A stretch of DNA of 64,000 bases from Locusta migratoria (GCA_026315105.1 CM048746.1:141590730-141654729), one strand, 5' to 3'; counted from the stretch's first letter, positions 35,348 to 50,100 are shown. Notes: a model not told the origin generated them from the sequence alone. Numbers and translations: made by a program.

Positions 35348-38300
35348 CCCCATCATCATCATCATCATCATCATCATACCGTTCATGGTGGATCTTCGCG
35401 TACCTCTGTCTACCTTCTGTATCACTTAATGTGTTCACTCCCATAAAATGTCAGTTGGTGGGGGGAGGGGGGGGACTAAGTAAAGTGAGACAAGTAATAA
35501 CATAGAATCAAGGTTAATCTTACTAGGAAGAAATTAAAAATTGGGGAAATTTAAACATTGTTCTTAAAGACAGGCTGCTACTCACCACAGACACCCGATA
35601 AGCCATACAGCGGGCGAGGCGTGCGTGTGCCGTCTGTGGTGTAGCAGCCTATCTTTTCCAAACATAGTTGAATCCTTCAAGGTATTTCCATTGTTTAACA
35701 TTGTTCTCATGGGTTTTTCACAGGGCTATGAATTTTTGGCAAAAAAAAACAAAAAAAGTTAAATTGGAGAAACATAAAAACGAAGTTCCACCATATTAAT
35801 GTAATTGATGAAGGTTCAAAGATCTTAAGATCTTAAGCTGGTGTATACAATGTCAGATTTTTTCCTTCCCCCCCCCCCCTCCTCCTCCTTTCTTTATGAT
35901 AAGTGTTACAAGATTTAGAACTGAACGAAGATAAAATATGTAACATGTTAAATATGACAATTTACAACACTTGCCCTAGAAGAAACAAAAATTGAAATAA
36001 TAATATTTGTCGTTATGTTTCATCAAAACTCTCTGAAGAAATCATTTTATCTTTAACATGTTAAATATTATTCTTCAAAAGAGATATAGTGACTGGCCAG
36101 TACTTACCTTTGTGCTGTAACGATGATAGTCATACAAATAAACAAACAGGACGAAAAAAGAACAAGCTTTCGGAACAGGGTTCCTTCTACATGTAGGAGA
36201 GAAGGGAAGAAAAAAGGAATGGGAACAGAAAGCTTGATCTTTTTCGTCCTTTTTCTTTCATTGTGTGATTACTGGCAGTACAGCACAAAGGTTAACTATT
36301 GGCCAGACAATCTCTGTAGAGAATTCCCAACATTAATCAAATATGTTAAATATTTAAACATATGAGGGAGAAATGTTATCTTTAGTATTTCGTAATGTAT
36401 AAACATGCCATATTTATTTAAATATAACAACTATGCCAATATGGTATTTTTATATGGGTTTTGTAACATTTTCTGCTGCTGCTACCTGTAGAGGAGACAG
36501 CATATAATTTCCTAACCACAGACTACTAGATTCAAGAGTGCTTATGTGTGGGGGGGAGAAAGTAAAATACTCACAGCCAAATGGTTTTGCCTGAGATACA
36601 AAAGGATTTGAATTGGTGGTAGTATTAAATCCAAAACCTGTCCCTGTGCTAGTAGTAGCAGCACCAAAACCAGTTGGTTTGCCAAAAAGTCCGGTCTGCT
36701 GCGTTGGTTGGGCACCAAAAATACCTGTACCTGTACCAAAACCTGCAAAATGAAAGAATATATGGTAAAAACAGTACTCACAAATAAATCAGGATGCCAT
36801 AACATAATGAAAATACCCCAATAGTATTTAATTATAAGATTAGAAGTAACAGACTAGAACCAATAATACCGAAGCATAATCATTAATGTGTATCACTACA
36901 AATCAATATAAGGTAAACATTTAGAATCACCAGCAGTGAAGACAAATCAAAGACTGGTTTGTTGGGAGGATTTCAAGAAAGAGTGATGACTGACAGACTC
37001 ATTGGCACTACAGCCCATGTAGGCCTTGACCTCTTTGACGATCAAAGCCCAATCATTATGATCTTCTGCTTGTCTCCTCCCACTCCTTAAACCCATCTTC
37101 CTCAATTTTCCACGTCCTCCAGTCATTTCCGAGGTCTCCCTTTGCACTTTCTGCCACCAGGATTTCCTCTACAAACCTTTTTACCAGCTTTACCTCCAAC
37201 ATTCTCTCTACAAAGCCCACGAAACTCGCTGTGACACAATTACAGTCACTAAATCAGCATTTCTATTCAGTTCTTCCATCTTTACTTCTCTGTATTCCCC
37301 AATGATCCATCTCATTAAAGGTTCCAAAAATCTTTATTAATAATTTTCCTCTCCCATCTTCTCAAGAGTTCCTCTTCTGCTACAGTTGTTGTCCATGTTT
37401 TTGAGCCGTACATTACCACCAGTCTCATGACTGTCTATCAAACAGTCATCTTTGATATTCTGCTTGGGCTGTGTGACTGAAGGATCTTTTTAATGGCCCA
37501 GTAAGCTGTATTACCCACAGAAACCATTGATTTTATTTCTTCTCTTCTACTGCTATCCTGCTATGCTCCGTTACAAGCACTCTCAGGTATTGAAACTTCT
37601 CATATCTGTCACAATTGCCTCTGTTGAATATATTTCTCTTTAACAGCAATATAACATAATAAGGACAGTTTACAACTCACAGCAAAGACGTAACAACAAA
37701 CTATGAGAGGCACATAAGAAAGATACATACAAACACCACTTAAGCTATCAGCCATGGCCTTTTTCACAATAACGAACAATCACACAGGCACACTTCACAT
37801 TTACACAACTGTCATCTCTGGCTCCCGCACTTCCGCCTCCCATTCTGATCTGTCAAATTCTTCTTCCAGTTCTTTCTATATTCTAGACAGCATACACACA
37901 TCAGCATATGCTAGATTTTTGTTCATGCAATTGGACAGAGTGCCACCTGGATAATCTATCTCCGCCCATTTGCATTATTCTCTCCAACACTATGATGAAG
38001 AGTAGCATGGATAACACATCACCCTTGGTCACCTCAAATTCTTTACACAGTTTTCCTTCTATTTTTACTTGGCATTTTGAGCTGGCGAGGGTAATTTGTA
38101 CCAGTGTGATTGGGAACTCCGTCTCGATTAAGGTCTGATACAGCTGTTTACTTTAGGACTGTTTGAAGTCTACAAAAAGCTAGTGTACATCAAAATTATA
38201 TTCATAACACCTTTCCATTATTTACATTATAATGAAAATTTGTTCTGCCTGCAGAAAGCCGCAATGGTAGTCGCCGAGTATTTCTTCTGTATACAGACAA

Positions 38301-38769
38301 CTCCATCTTGAGCCAAGTGCAGATAAACTATACTAATGAAGTTATAAATAATGCAGGAAATGGCTTTGGTCGCATTAAATTTTTATTGCTGTGAACTATT
38401 GCATATCAATTTCTGTCACTCAGTGTTCATCTTCACTGCTGTAATATAATAAAATCAAACACCAAATTAATATATGCAAAAGTGAATGTCCTTACAATTC
38501 AAGAACAGAAACTGAAAATCTCATTATCACATCTAGAAAAGAGGTCCTGCGAGCCTAAATAAACCAGCAAATTGCATCTTAAGATGGAATATTATACAAC
38601 TGTATACAATCAGTGTCATGTACAACACTAAACTGGTTCATTGCTAACGTTCCTGAACAACTGTGCCTGTGCAAATAGTACATAGTGCCCCCTACATAGA
38701 TCACAACATAACATATAAGCAACATTAGAAAAAAGAAAAAGAAAATAAGAAGGCAGGAGTGGCCAGACT

Positions 38770-38820
<51 letters not shown>

Positions 38821-39084
38821 TGTGTGTGTGTGTGTGTGTAGTCTGAGTATTGCGCGAGTGTATGTGTTTCTTTTTCTGACGATGCCTAAGGCCGAAAATT
38901 TAGTTGTGTGAATGTGATATCTATTTTCGTGTCTGTCAGCTGTTAAGCTAGCCTCTTTAAGCTGTGTTGTCAGCTGTCCTCCATTATTGAAAGTGACATT
39001 ATGAGCAGATATGCAGATGTAGATGCAGATGCAGCATACAAAAAATGTAAAGTAGTGACTGCCTGATTAAAACTCTGTAAGATT

Positions 39085-39173
<89 letters not shown>

Positions 39174-42100
39174 GCACACACACACACGCACACACACACA
39201 CGCACACACCAAGAAACTTTTCCATGCCTGTAATAAATTCAATTATTCATTTCACAACATGAAATACAAGTTCATTATTTTATAAGATTTTGATTAATAT
39301 TATTAGAGGATATTAAATCAGATTTTTTGTTGTCATTTAAGTCAAATTTTAATTTCTGCAAATATGTTTGTGGAGACACTTGCTTAAGAAGTATTACAAC
39401 TGAACGGCACTCAAAGCTTTAAAATCATTGATTGTTGAAGCAATTATTTATCAAACAATGGCTGTCTCATCAAAGTAGTACCTGTAGATGGAGAGGAGAA
39501 GAGAGACGGCTTGTCAGGCTGGGAGCCAAATATTCCTGTTCCTGTAGCCGTTGCACCAGTGTTTCCCCAGGCTGTGCCTGGTTGCTGGAAGAGCCCACCT
39601 CCGGTAGCTACACCTGTCCCAGTGCCTTGAGGACCTTTACGACCTGCTAAGTAATCTTCATAACGTAATTCCTCCAAGCTTTTGTTCTCATACTCCTTCA
39701 TAAAAGTGATGCAATGGTGCCTTGTGTTGATAGTTTGGGTTACTCCATTCTTCATCATTGTGTCAGAACCAGTGACAGGAGTAAACTTCACCACTGCAGT
39801 TCCAGGATTTGTAGTCGAACTACCAAACCCTGCAAATTACCAACAGTTAACAATGACTTGCAACAAACGGAGATCTAAAACAATAATTATCTTAATAAAT
39901 ATAAAAATTGGGTGTTTGTGCCTATATTTCACTCTGCAGCCAAAACTACACGTCACAAACGACTAGTGTTTACTTGTGGTAGTAGTTATCAGTCCCCATT
40001 GTGCACTATGGTGGTAGAGGGTTGTTAACATTAAGGGGGTGGAAGACATGGGTGTTTAAAGTTACCAGCTTATATAAAATTCTATGTGGGGGTGTGAATA
40101 TTTTGCTCTTCATCTACACAATGGAGACAAACGATCTCTCCAAGTTGTTGTAGTACAAAGTCTCCCATTGTACACCATAGCAGTTCTGTGTTAATAGCTA
40201 TAAGAAGGCAAAAGATTTAGTGGTTGAAAGTTGTCAGCTCATATAAAATTCAGACTGAAGATCAGTGATGACCTTTGACACTATAATAGCAAAGAGGTTA
40301 TATACAGCAAAATGTGATGCACTTTCTTCAGTTTTTCTGCAACAAGCACGAATAAAGAATAAGGGCAAGATAAAACTACCAAGAAAGATGCCAAAGCATA
40401 AGAAAGAAATTTCATATTCTTGATCCATTTCTGAAAGACAGAAAACGGTGCTGAAAAGTGACTCTACAGACAATAGAATCTTGAAATTTCTAGATGCTGG
40501 TTATCTTACACTGTAGGCATCAATGATGTTTTGATATTCCCATCCGTAAGTCAGTGAAATAGGGGATGATTTTTTTTAACGTAGCTATTAAGGCAATTTT
40601 GAAGTAAGAAATACAAAACTTCGGATTCCGATTTTTGATTGGAATTTTTATAAACACTTATTTCAATACTTTTGGAAATTCAACCATTAAGCAGGTGAAA
40701 TAATGGAAAATCCTTTAAGGGTGCTACAAAGACTATTTTGATGCCAGAAATGTGAAAGTCTGGATTTGGAATCATGGTAAGCATTGAAGGGAAAAAAGTG
40801 TGTTTCAGGATGTTTTAAATTCTGCCATCAATGGTGCAATAGGGGGTGGCAGGTTTTATGACAATAATTTATTAGGAAAGCACTTTTAAAGCTAAATCTA
40901 TGAAAATTTATATTTAGAAGCAGAAACAACCAATGCAGACTATCCTGTCTACGCATGCAAAACAGCGGGAATTAAGCCAGTACTGAAATAAAGAAAAAGC
41001 GGCAGTAACATCTTGCATTTTTATCGAGGGTGCTCAAACCTGAGGGCAAGGCTTCTTATCAAGTTGCTATTTGTCTTCCAAAAATACCTCACACCTAACT
41101 ATAATAGTGTTGCTCTTAATTCATATGTATCACTTAAATTTATACTAGGACAACAGTTATTTAGTATGATTATTTTGTTTGTATGTTATAATGTGCTGAG
41201 TGCAAATACACCAATGAACAGAAATTTGTCAGAGTATTGCGTAATCATCCAACATTATATCCGATATATTTTTTTAGATATCACTGAATGTACAAATCAA
41301 ACAAAGCAATCAAATTAGTATATCATGTCACAAAGCTACAACAGTTCTTTATGACTGTGGTGTTAAAACTGGAGATGTTGCATAAGAAATTAGAACCAAT
41401 AGGCAGCGACAAACACGGGGGAAGGGATGGAAGGAACATAAAGTAATCTTAACACCACTGGCAAAACATCCTCAGCAAATCAGAGAAAGAAATAAAATGT
41501 GTGTTTATTGACAGGTAAGATAAAAAAAATAAAGCCGTCATCAATCCAACGATTGGTTTGACCACCACAGTGCTTAAATAGGTGTAGCCCTGTTGGAGGT
41601 GGTATGCCACTTGTTGAACTAACACATCCAGTAAGTACTAGGACTGAAGCAGGACTGAACTTGTGACCTCTATTTGTAGTCTGGTACTCAAGCACTAAGC
41701 CACTCTCACTGAAATGGGGGGGGGGGGGGACAAAAGGCATTTGGGGGAGTGATGACAGTAAGCAACAACAAATGCCACTAAATTTCTGATTACTGCATGA
41801 ATGATACAGAAAAGAAATAATTTAATAATGGAAAGTCCAGGTTGGAATTAATAATATAGTGAGGACAGTTTACAACTCACCGCAAAGACGTGGCGACGAG
41901 CTGCGACAGGCACATACAAAAGACACACACATACAACACATTCAGCTTTCGGCCATGGCCTTCTTCAGAAAATAGAGCACTCACGCAATCACACAGGGAC
42001 ACAACACAGTCATACAACCATCACCTCCGACTGCCGCACTTCGAATCGCAATTTGAAGTGCGGCAGTCGGAGGTGATGGTTGTATGACTGTGTTGTGTGC

Positions 42101-42422
42101 CTGTGTGATTGTGTGAGTGCTCTGTTTTCTGAAGAAGGCCATGGCCGATAGCTGAATGTGTTGTATGTGTGTGTCTTTTGTATGTGCCTGTCGCAGTTCG
42201 TCGCCACGTCTTTGCGGTGAGTTGCAAACTGTCCTCACTACATTATTAATAGAAAAGAAATAATTATATGCGAAGACCCAAAATAAAATATAGCACTGTG
42301 TAAAGACTCAAAGAAGAATGAATTTGAAGTGGAGATTGCTGAACAGTAATACTACTGAGGCTTCCTAATACATAAAACACATAGCGTATGGAAGCCACAG
42401 CATTAAATCTTTCCCAGTCATA

Positions 42423-42459
<37 letters not shown>

Positions 42460-43991
42460 TTTGACTAAAAACTGTTTTACCAGGATGTCACAAAGAAGAA
42501 AGATTAACCTATTTAAAGAAGACTAACACCCTAAAGTCAATAAGAAAAAACAAAGCACAAGTTAGGGAAGCACAGGCTTAGAATAATGACTGTTTCAACT
42601 TTAGTTTATGCATTTCTTTAGTTATGCATTCACTTATCCCCTCAGCTTCCGAATAATGTTTTTCATTGGCATTAATTCTCCACCTTTCTTGACTGCTCTA
42701 AGTGAATTTTTTTTATCACAATATAATATTGCACAATTTTTTCTGCTTACAGCTCTCAAATTTCTACAAGCACAGCTGCTTCATGTATTGTTGAACTTTT
42801 ATTCAAATTTTAACACTAAGTTTCAGATTTTAAAAGCTTTCAATGCCCATCAATGATACCTGATATAAATATTTCACATTTACCTACAAGCACAATGGAT
42901 AAAAGAATCAAGTGTATGAATGATCAAGGTTCAGAGAGAGGACAAAAATGAAAAGATAGCAAACAATATCAGTCTTCAACTGTTCCCGATTTACCTGAAC
43001 TGAATAGGGTGTTTCCAGTTGATGCAGGCTGTGAAAAGAGACTGGGCTGTGACTGTCCAAACAACCCACCCCCTGTAGTACCTGTTGATGTTCCAAATCC
43101 ACCAAATGCCGATGGTTTATTCTGACCAAAGGCAGATGATGTTGTGGAACCAAAAAGTCCAGTGCCACCAACTGATGTCTGTGGACTGCCAAAGAGGTTT
43201 GTAGTACCTGTGGAACTTGCTCCAAAACCTAAGGTAAAGCAATAGCATTGTTAATAATCTGACTAATGCAGGTAGAAATAACTTTACTAAATTTTTATGT
43301 ATTAAAATACAGAAAGCACGAAAGCCTGAAAACTATTACAGGAAAAATAACTTTACTGCACTGTACAACATGTTATCTATACAATTTCCAGATTACAAGA
43401 ATACTATGAAATTTCTGTAAACAAACATATATAATTTCATCCTACTTACCAAATCCTGTGGATTGTGTAGTAGCAGCTTGGCCAAACACAGGGGTGGTAG
43501 TTGCAGCACCAAATACACTGCCACCAGTAGATGTTGCAGTACTACCAAACAATGAGGATGGTGTTGAACCAAACGCAGGGGTAGCAAATCCCCCTCCAGC
43601 TGGTTTGCCAAACGGCGACTGCCCAAAAGGCGTCGCCGTTGTGCCACTGCTGAAGCCACCGCTTCCTACAAAATGAAAATTGAAGGATTTAACTCAGTGC
43701 AAATCTTCTTGGTTCCTTATGCTGTGCAGTTTACCACACCTTTATTTGGTATTTTGTAGTCAAATAAATAATTCTACAAGAAAATTTTCCACCACTAACA
43801 CTGGACAAAGTGTTGAGAATAAATCCACAAAATAAAAATTTTGAAGTCAAGCTACACTTTTTAAGCCAAGCACTGTGGCATGTTTCTGTGTTCTTTCCAT
43901 CTCAATGCAAGCCATTTTAAATTGTTAATTCCACAAGTTTATCAATACATGGTTAATAATAAATGATGTCTTCCAGCAACCCAATCACCTG

Positions 43992-44053
<62 letters not shown>

Positions 44054-44072
44054 CGCGCCACCACTGTGGTAG

Positions 44073-44127
<55 letters not shown>

Positions 44128-47100
44128 CGCGCCTGGATAAGGACTGACTGACTGGCTTTGTAACATCAGCTAATGTGGCTATGCCATGCAGTTACAGAAA
44201 ACATCTGAAAGTAAGGGGACATATGGTCTTTACTGTTTCCAGGGACATGCACCTCAATTGTATGCACACCTGATGATATGGTCCTCTAGCCCTAAATAGT
44301 CCCCAACTTGTGGTTCTACAAGATGCCCAAATGAAGTAGTTTTTTGTACATTTAGGGAGGCCTTTTCTGGGACTGTTATTGTCCTGGGCTTTTTTATTTC
44401 ACAAGTGAAGGCCCAGACAAGAACCTTACTAAGGGCACGGAATGTGGAGGCGCAAAATACTGTGCGCAATATAGACTCTGAATACTCAAAGAAGAGACTG
44501 CAACGAAAAAAAGAACTGTGATTGATAGTGTTTTGTTTTATAAACAGATAATGTGGTGTCGCACAAGTCCAAAGTGCGCGCCACCTACTTTCGCCGCGCG
44601 CCGCCATGCACATATAGTGCGGCGTTCTTACGACGTCAGCCACGAGCGCCCTCTGCTACAACTCCGCTTGTGGCCACCACTGAACGACATCGTTCACTTG
44701 GGACTAAGATAGGAACCAGTTAACACTTTCGGAATCAGATAGGCACCAGTGAAGACTTGGCTATTGAATAGGCACTAGGCAGGCCTCTAGCTCAACTATG
44801 TATCAGCATTCTGCAGTACTGATCTATGTAAAAGTTAAGTATTGTATACATTCTGTGCAATATATATCTCATTCTAATTTACTCTAGTGTTTCTAGTTTC
44901 TGCTGTCCCACTGGCTGCTCCCCTCCGTACCTGCACAAGCGTGCTACCTTTATTCCTGTGTCGGTCTTCCTACTCGGCCACCGACACCTACGACGGATAA
45001 GACATAAAAGCGGCGACGAGGCTGGGACACAAAAGATTCGTTTTTTGAGTTGACCTGAGCAGAGTAAGGTCCAATCTATAATGTTATCAGGTTGTATTTA
45101 TGCAAATGAAATGATTGAAATTTATTAACTATTTTATAAGGGTCAAATAAACCCATGTATTTGTTGTTCATTTATAATTGAACAGTCGTCTCAATTATAT
45201 TAGTGAGGAAGTTGAAGTTTAGATATCTCTCTCTTCTGATCTTAATTTATATTGGAAAAGAAGCCCGAACAATTTAAAAAAACGGAAAGAACCTTATTTA
45301 GAGGCACTGAGAAGCAGGACCTCTTTCTACAAATATCAATGATCTGGAAGAACACATACAAAACAACTCATTAATAAAAATAAAAAAAAATGTGTGATAG
45401 TATTCCCAAAATAGGTGAAATTACACAGTTCCATCACAAACTGGATCTCCAGGCAGGGACTACTCAGGAGGATGTCATCACAAACAAAAACAAAACATTC
45501 TGTGAAATGGTGTGTGGAATGTTCTAGCCTTTAATCAGGTAGGTAATTTAGAACATTAGGGAAGAGAAATGAATAGGCTGAAGTTATTAATGGTGGAATC
45601 AGTGAAGCACTGTGGCAGAATGAACAGGATTCCTGTTCAGGTGATTAGAGGGCTATAAATACAAATTGGTTGGTGGTTACACAGGACAGGGACTGGAACT
45701 GAATGAGAAAATAAGCAGTGGGTAAGTTATTATCAACAGCAAAGTGAACACATTACAGTAGCCAAGATATACATGCAACCAACACACCACAGTAATTCAA
45801 GCTTACATGCCAACTAGCTCTGCTGATGAGATTGAAAATGTGTGTGACAAGATAAGAGAAGTTGTTTAGACAGTTAATGGAAAGAAAACTTGATTGTGAT
45901 GTGGACTGGAATTTGGTAGTACGAAAAGAAAGAGGAGGAAACATGGTAGATGAATATGGACCAAGGAAAAACAATGTTAGAGAATGTTGGCTGGTAGAAT
46001 TTTGTGCAGATCATAATTTAATCACCACAGACCCTTGGTTTTAGAATAATGAAAGAGGGCCGTGTACAAGGAAGAGACTAGAAGACACCGTAAAGATTTC
46101 AGATTGATTTTATAATAATGAGACAGATTATAGAACCAGTTTTTAAACTGTAAGATATATCCAGGGGCAGACAGACTGACCACAAGTTAGTGGTTATGAA
46201 CTGTAGTTTAAAACTGGAAGGGTGGCGGGTGGGGGACTAAAATGACAGAACAGTAAGGAGACAGAAACTAAATAAACTGAAGGAACTTGATGTTAAGAGT
46301 TTCAGGGAAAGCATTACACAATAGTTGACCTAAACAGACAAAAGTAAGACAGTAAAAGATTGGGTAGTTTTCAGAGATGAAATAGTGAAAATCATGGAGA
46401 ATCAAATATCTAGATAGACACACAAGGCATAGTAGAAATCCATGGCTAACAGAAGAGATACTGAACTTAAATGATGAAAGGAGAAAAACAAAAATGCAAT
46501 AAGTGAAGCAAGCAAAATGGAGTATAGGCAACCAAACATAAGGTTGACAGGAGGTGCAAATTATGTAAGCAGTATTAGTTAGAGGGCAAATCAAGTCCAT
46601 AAAATAATGTATCAATAGGGGCAACACAGATACTACCTATAGGAAAATAAAAGGGGCACCTGGAGACAAGAAAGCAGCTACACGAATATGAAGAGCTTAG
46701 GTGGAAAATCAGTACTGAGAAAAGAGAAAACAAAGTTGGAAGGAAAATTTAGAGGGCCTATACAAGGGAGATGAACTCTAAGGCAGTAGTGTAGAATTGG
46801 AAAATGCAGTAGCTGAAGATAATGTAGGAGGTACAACAGTGTGAGAAGAATTTGACAGAGCACTGAAAGATGTGTCAAAACCAGACCACTGGAGTAGATG
46901 ATAGCCCTTTGAAGATAGCAGTTGTAAAGCAAAGGGAACAGACAAGGTGTAATTCATTTACCATGGGTTTAAGTGTGTGGGGGGGAAAATCACAGAGGGA
47001 GACAGAGATGAAAACAGTATGCCGGTTATGAAGAATATAGATTGCTGCAGTTTTTCAGAAATGAAGAGGCTTGCACAGGTCAGGGTAGTGTGGAACGCTG

Positions 47101-47147
47101 TAGCAAACCAGTTTTTGCACTGAAAACCACCACCACCACCACCACCG

Positions 47148-47184
<37 letters not shown>

Positions 47185-50100
47185 CGTGTCAAATTATGAG
47201 TCTTCAGCACAAACATAATGGTTTTGAAAAAGAAAGCCAACCAGAAATGTAAAACAGCAATGTTTAGAAGTCATAACTGTAACTAACTAACTAAATATTG
47301 TACACAGATTTCACAATTTATCATAGAGAACTACCCTATAAACAGACAAAGAATTAGTAGGCCTAGTATAAATGAATCAAATATTCTACCAAGGACCTAT
47401 CAAATAGTCAGTTAATGCAAAAATACCTTACATAGATGGAAAAAAGATAAATTAATTCCCTAAGAACTGTAAGATTCATATAGTCAGTCTACATGCTTTC
47501 CATTTATAAATGGGCCAGGACACAGCATAACTACAAAATATTCTTTGCTCTGCATGGTGCAGGTATGTAGCTGTTGTTGGCCGATTCTGAACACACTTCC
47601 CCTTCACCAGGTCCTCATGTATTACCAATCTGGTTTTACAAAAAATAATCTGCAACACTGGCTCTTTACTTAACTTGTATTTGTCACGAATCTTTGAACC
47701 AGCACAAATTTCCAAGCAACTGGAAAAAGAACAGAGCCACATAATTCCAGACCAATATCATTAACATCAGTTTGCTACAGAATTCCTGAACATATTCTCA
47801 GTTCTAATATAGTAAATTTCCTTGGGGCCAAAGCTTCTGCACATTCATCAGCTCAGCTTTAGGAAGCATTGAACGAGTGAAAACCAGCTTGCTCTTTTCT
47901 CTCATGACATCTTTCATGCTATCAATGCAGAACAACAAGTAGACTGCATATTTCTCAATTTCCAAAAGTCCTTTGACACAGTACGGTACCACACCGCAGA
48001 CTTAACGAAGGTTCTTGCATATAGAATAGAACCCAAATATGCAACTGGCTCGAAGACTAATTAAGTAATAGAACCCAGTATGGTTTCCTCGATGTCGATT
48101 GTTCATCAGAAACTAGGGTATTGTCACGAGTGCCCCAGGGCTGATGAACAGAGGGAGTTGCAATTTGCAGCTGTTCGCAGATGATGCTGTGGTGTACATG
48201 AAGGTGGCGTCCTTGAATGACTCATGGGATACAGTATGACTTGGACCAAATTTCTAGGTGGTGTGAGAAATGGCAGCTAGATCTAAATGTAGAAAAATGT
48301 AAGTTGATGTAGATGAGTAGAAAAAACAATCCCATAATGTTAGAATACAGCATTAGTAGTGTGCTACTTGACAGTTGTGTCAATTAAATATCAAGGTGAA
48401 ATGCTGCACAGTGATATGAAATGGAACAAGCATATAAGGACAGTCTTGGGAAAGGTGGATGGTCGACTTTGGTCTATTGGGATAATTTGGGAAGATTTGA
48501 TTTGTCTGTAAAGGAGACCGCATATAAAATGCTTCTGCAACGCTGTCTTTAGTATTTCTCAAGTTTTTGGGATGCCCACCAGAGCTGTTTAAAAGAAGAC
48601 TTGGAAGCAATTAAGAGGAGGGCCACTAGGTTTGATATTGGAAGTTCTTTGGGAACTCAAACTGGAATCGCTGGAGGAAAGACATTATTTCTGAGAAACA
48701 CTGCTGAAGAAATTTAGTGGGCCAGAATTTAAAGTGGAGCGCCAACCTACATTTCGCGTGACGACCACAGACGCATACAAGTATTCGTTTTCTCTTCATT
48801 CTATATGGGAGTGGAACAGGAAAGCAAAAAACTAATAGAGGTACTAGGTAGCCTCCAACAGGCACCTTCGGTTGGTTTGTGGAGTATGTATGTAGATGTA
48901 TATGCAATATGACCAAATTATCACTCAGTGTTTTGATCAGTTCAATGAAGTCAATAACACTAATATGTCAAAATCAGATTATGTACATTTCCAATTTGTC
49001 TAACTACAAACCATTTTACTGCATACATTTCATTTTGTTTTGAAATTGTTTCAAAGCATTAAATGAACAAAACAAAACAGTAAATAAATATAAAATTTTA
49101 GTTAGAACAAAGACACTGTCATATTTTAGAAAAATTTTGGCAACAACATACATCAAGGTCATTCAAATGAAGTATCACAACTAACCAAATATCAATTTAA
49201 TATTGATAGCATGGCTCGGGCTATATTGTGAAAGACAGCTATGAATATCTTCCAGTGCTTCCACATAGTATATAGCACTACTACGATTGTACTACATACC
49301 ACTTTCCACGTAGTATGTGGCACTACTATGAATGTACTACATACCTTATGCTCATATTCTCTACTCTCATCTAAAAGACACATCTAAATTTTCAGAGTCC
49401 AACAACTTGTTTCTGTGCAGAACTTTATTCCCAAGAATTACAACTACAGTTACAGCAAAAGCAATGAACTACTAATTTTCATCCTAGGAGTACACTTTTG
49501 CTGGTATTTATACAGTCTCACTCACCTGCACCTGCACAAATTTTCCAGCATCTTTAACAGACATCCTTCTTCACTACTATGTCCAACTGAGAATTCATAT
49601 TTTCCAACCCAGTGAATTATTGACACAACATTTGTTTTTCCTTTTATTTTGTTTTCTGATGTTTCTAACTAAAGTTATTCCAACAAGTGGGATTCAAATC
49701 CACAATATACCTCTTGACATTTGTCCATAGTTATATAAAATGAGTTAATTAAAGATGTGCTATACATATATGTCAATGCCATACAACAAATCATATTACA
49801 CAAGTGAGTAACACTTGTTATTTCATGTTTTTTGAGTAGTTGTTTGTCACCCAATGTTGCTTTCTGACTGTCCATGTTTACATGAGTGTTATTTTACGTA
49901 ATAAATTTTGTCCATCATATTTGTTGCCAGAAGAGCTACACACTCACAAGGGATCAACAAACTCAATGTGTCGTAGTGCTATCCACTAAGAACTGACCCC
50001 ACTACAAAATTCAAATAATGGACTCACCAAAAGTTGTTTTTATATTCTGGAACATTTCTTCTTCTTCTTACCAATATCCTAAAAAGAGAGATCACAGTTT

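Noticed and set aside
36542..36805. 87-codon minus-strand frame at Nup98 exon 5
   Set aside because: Shifted register; the FG-encoding frame is the real one and joins the flanking exons in phase.
38970..39242. Open frame with CVCVCV and RERERE repeats
   Set aside because: Produced by CA and CT dinucleotide tracts; same for frames at 8180-8464, 43942-44166 and 35212-35505.
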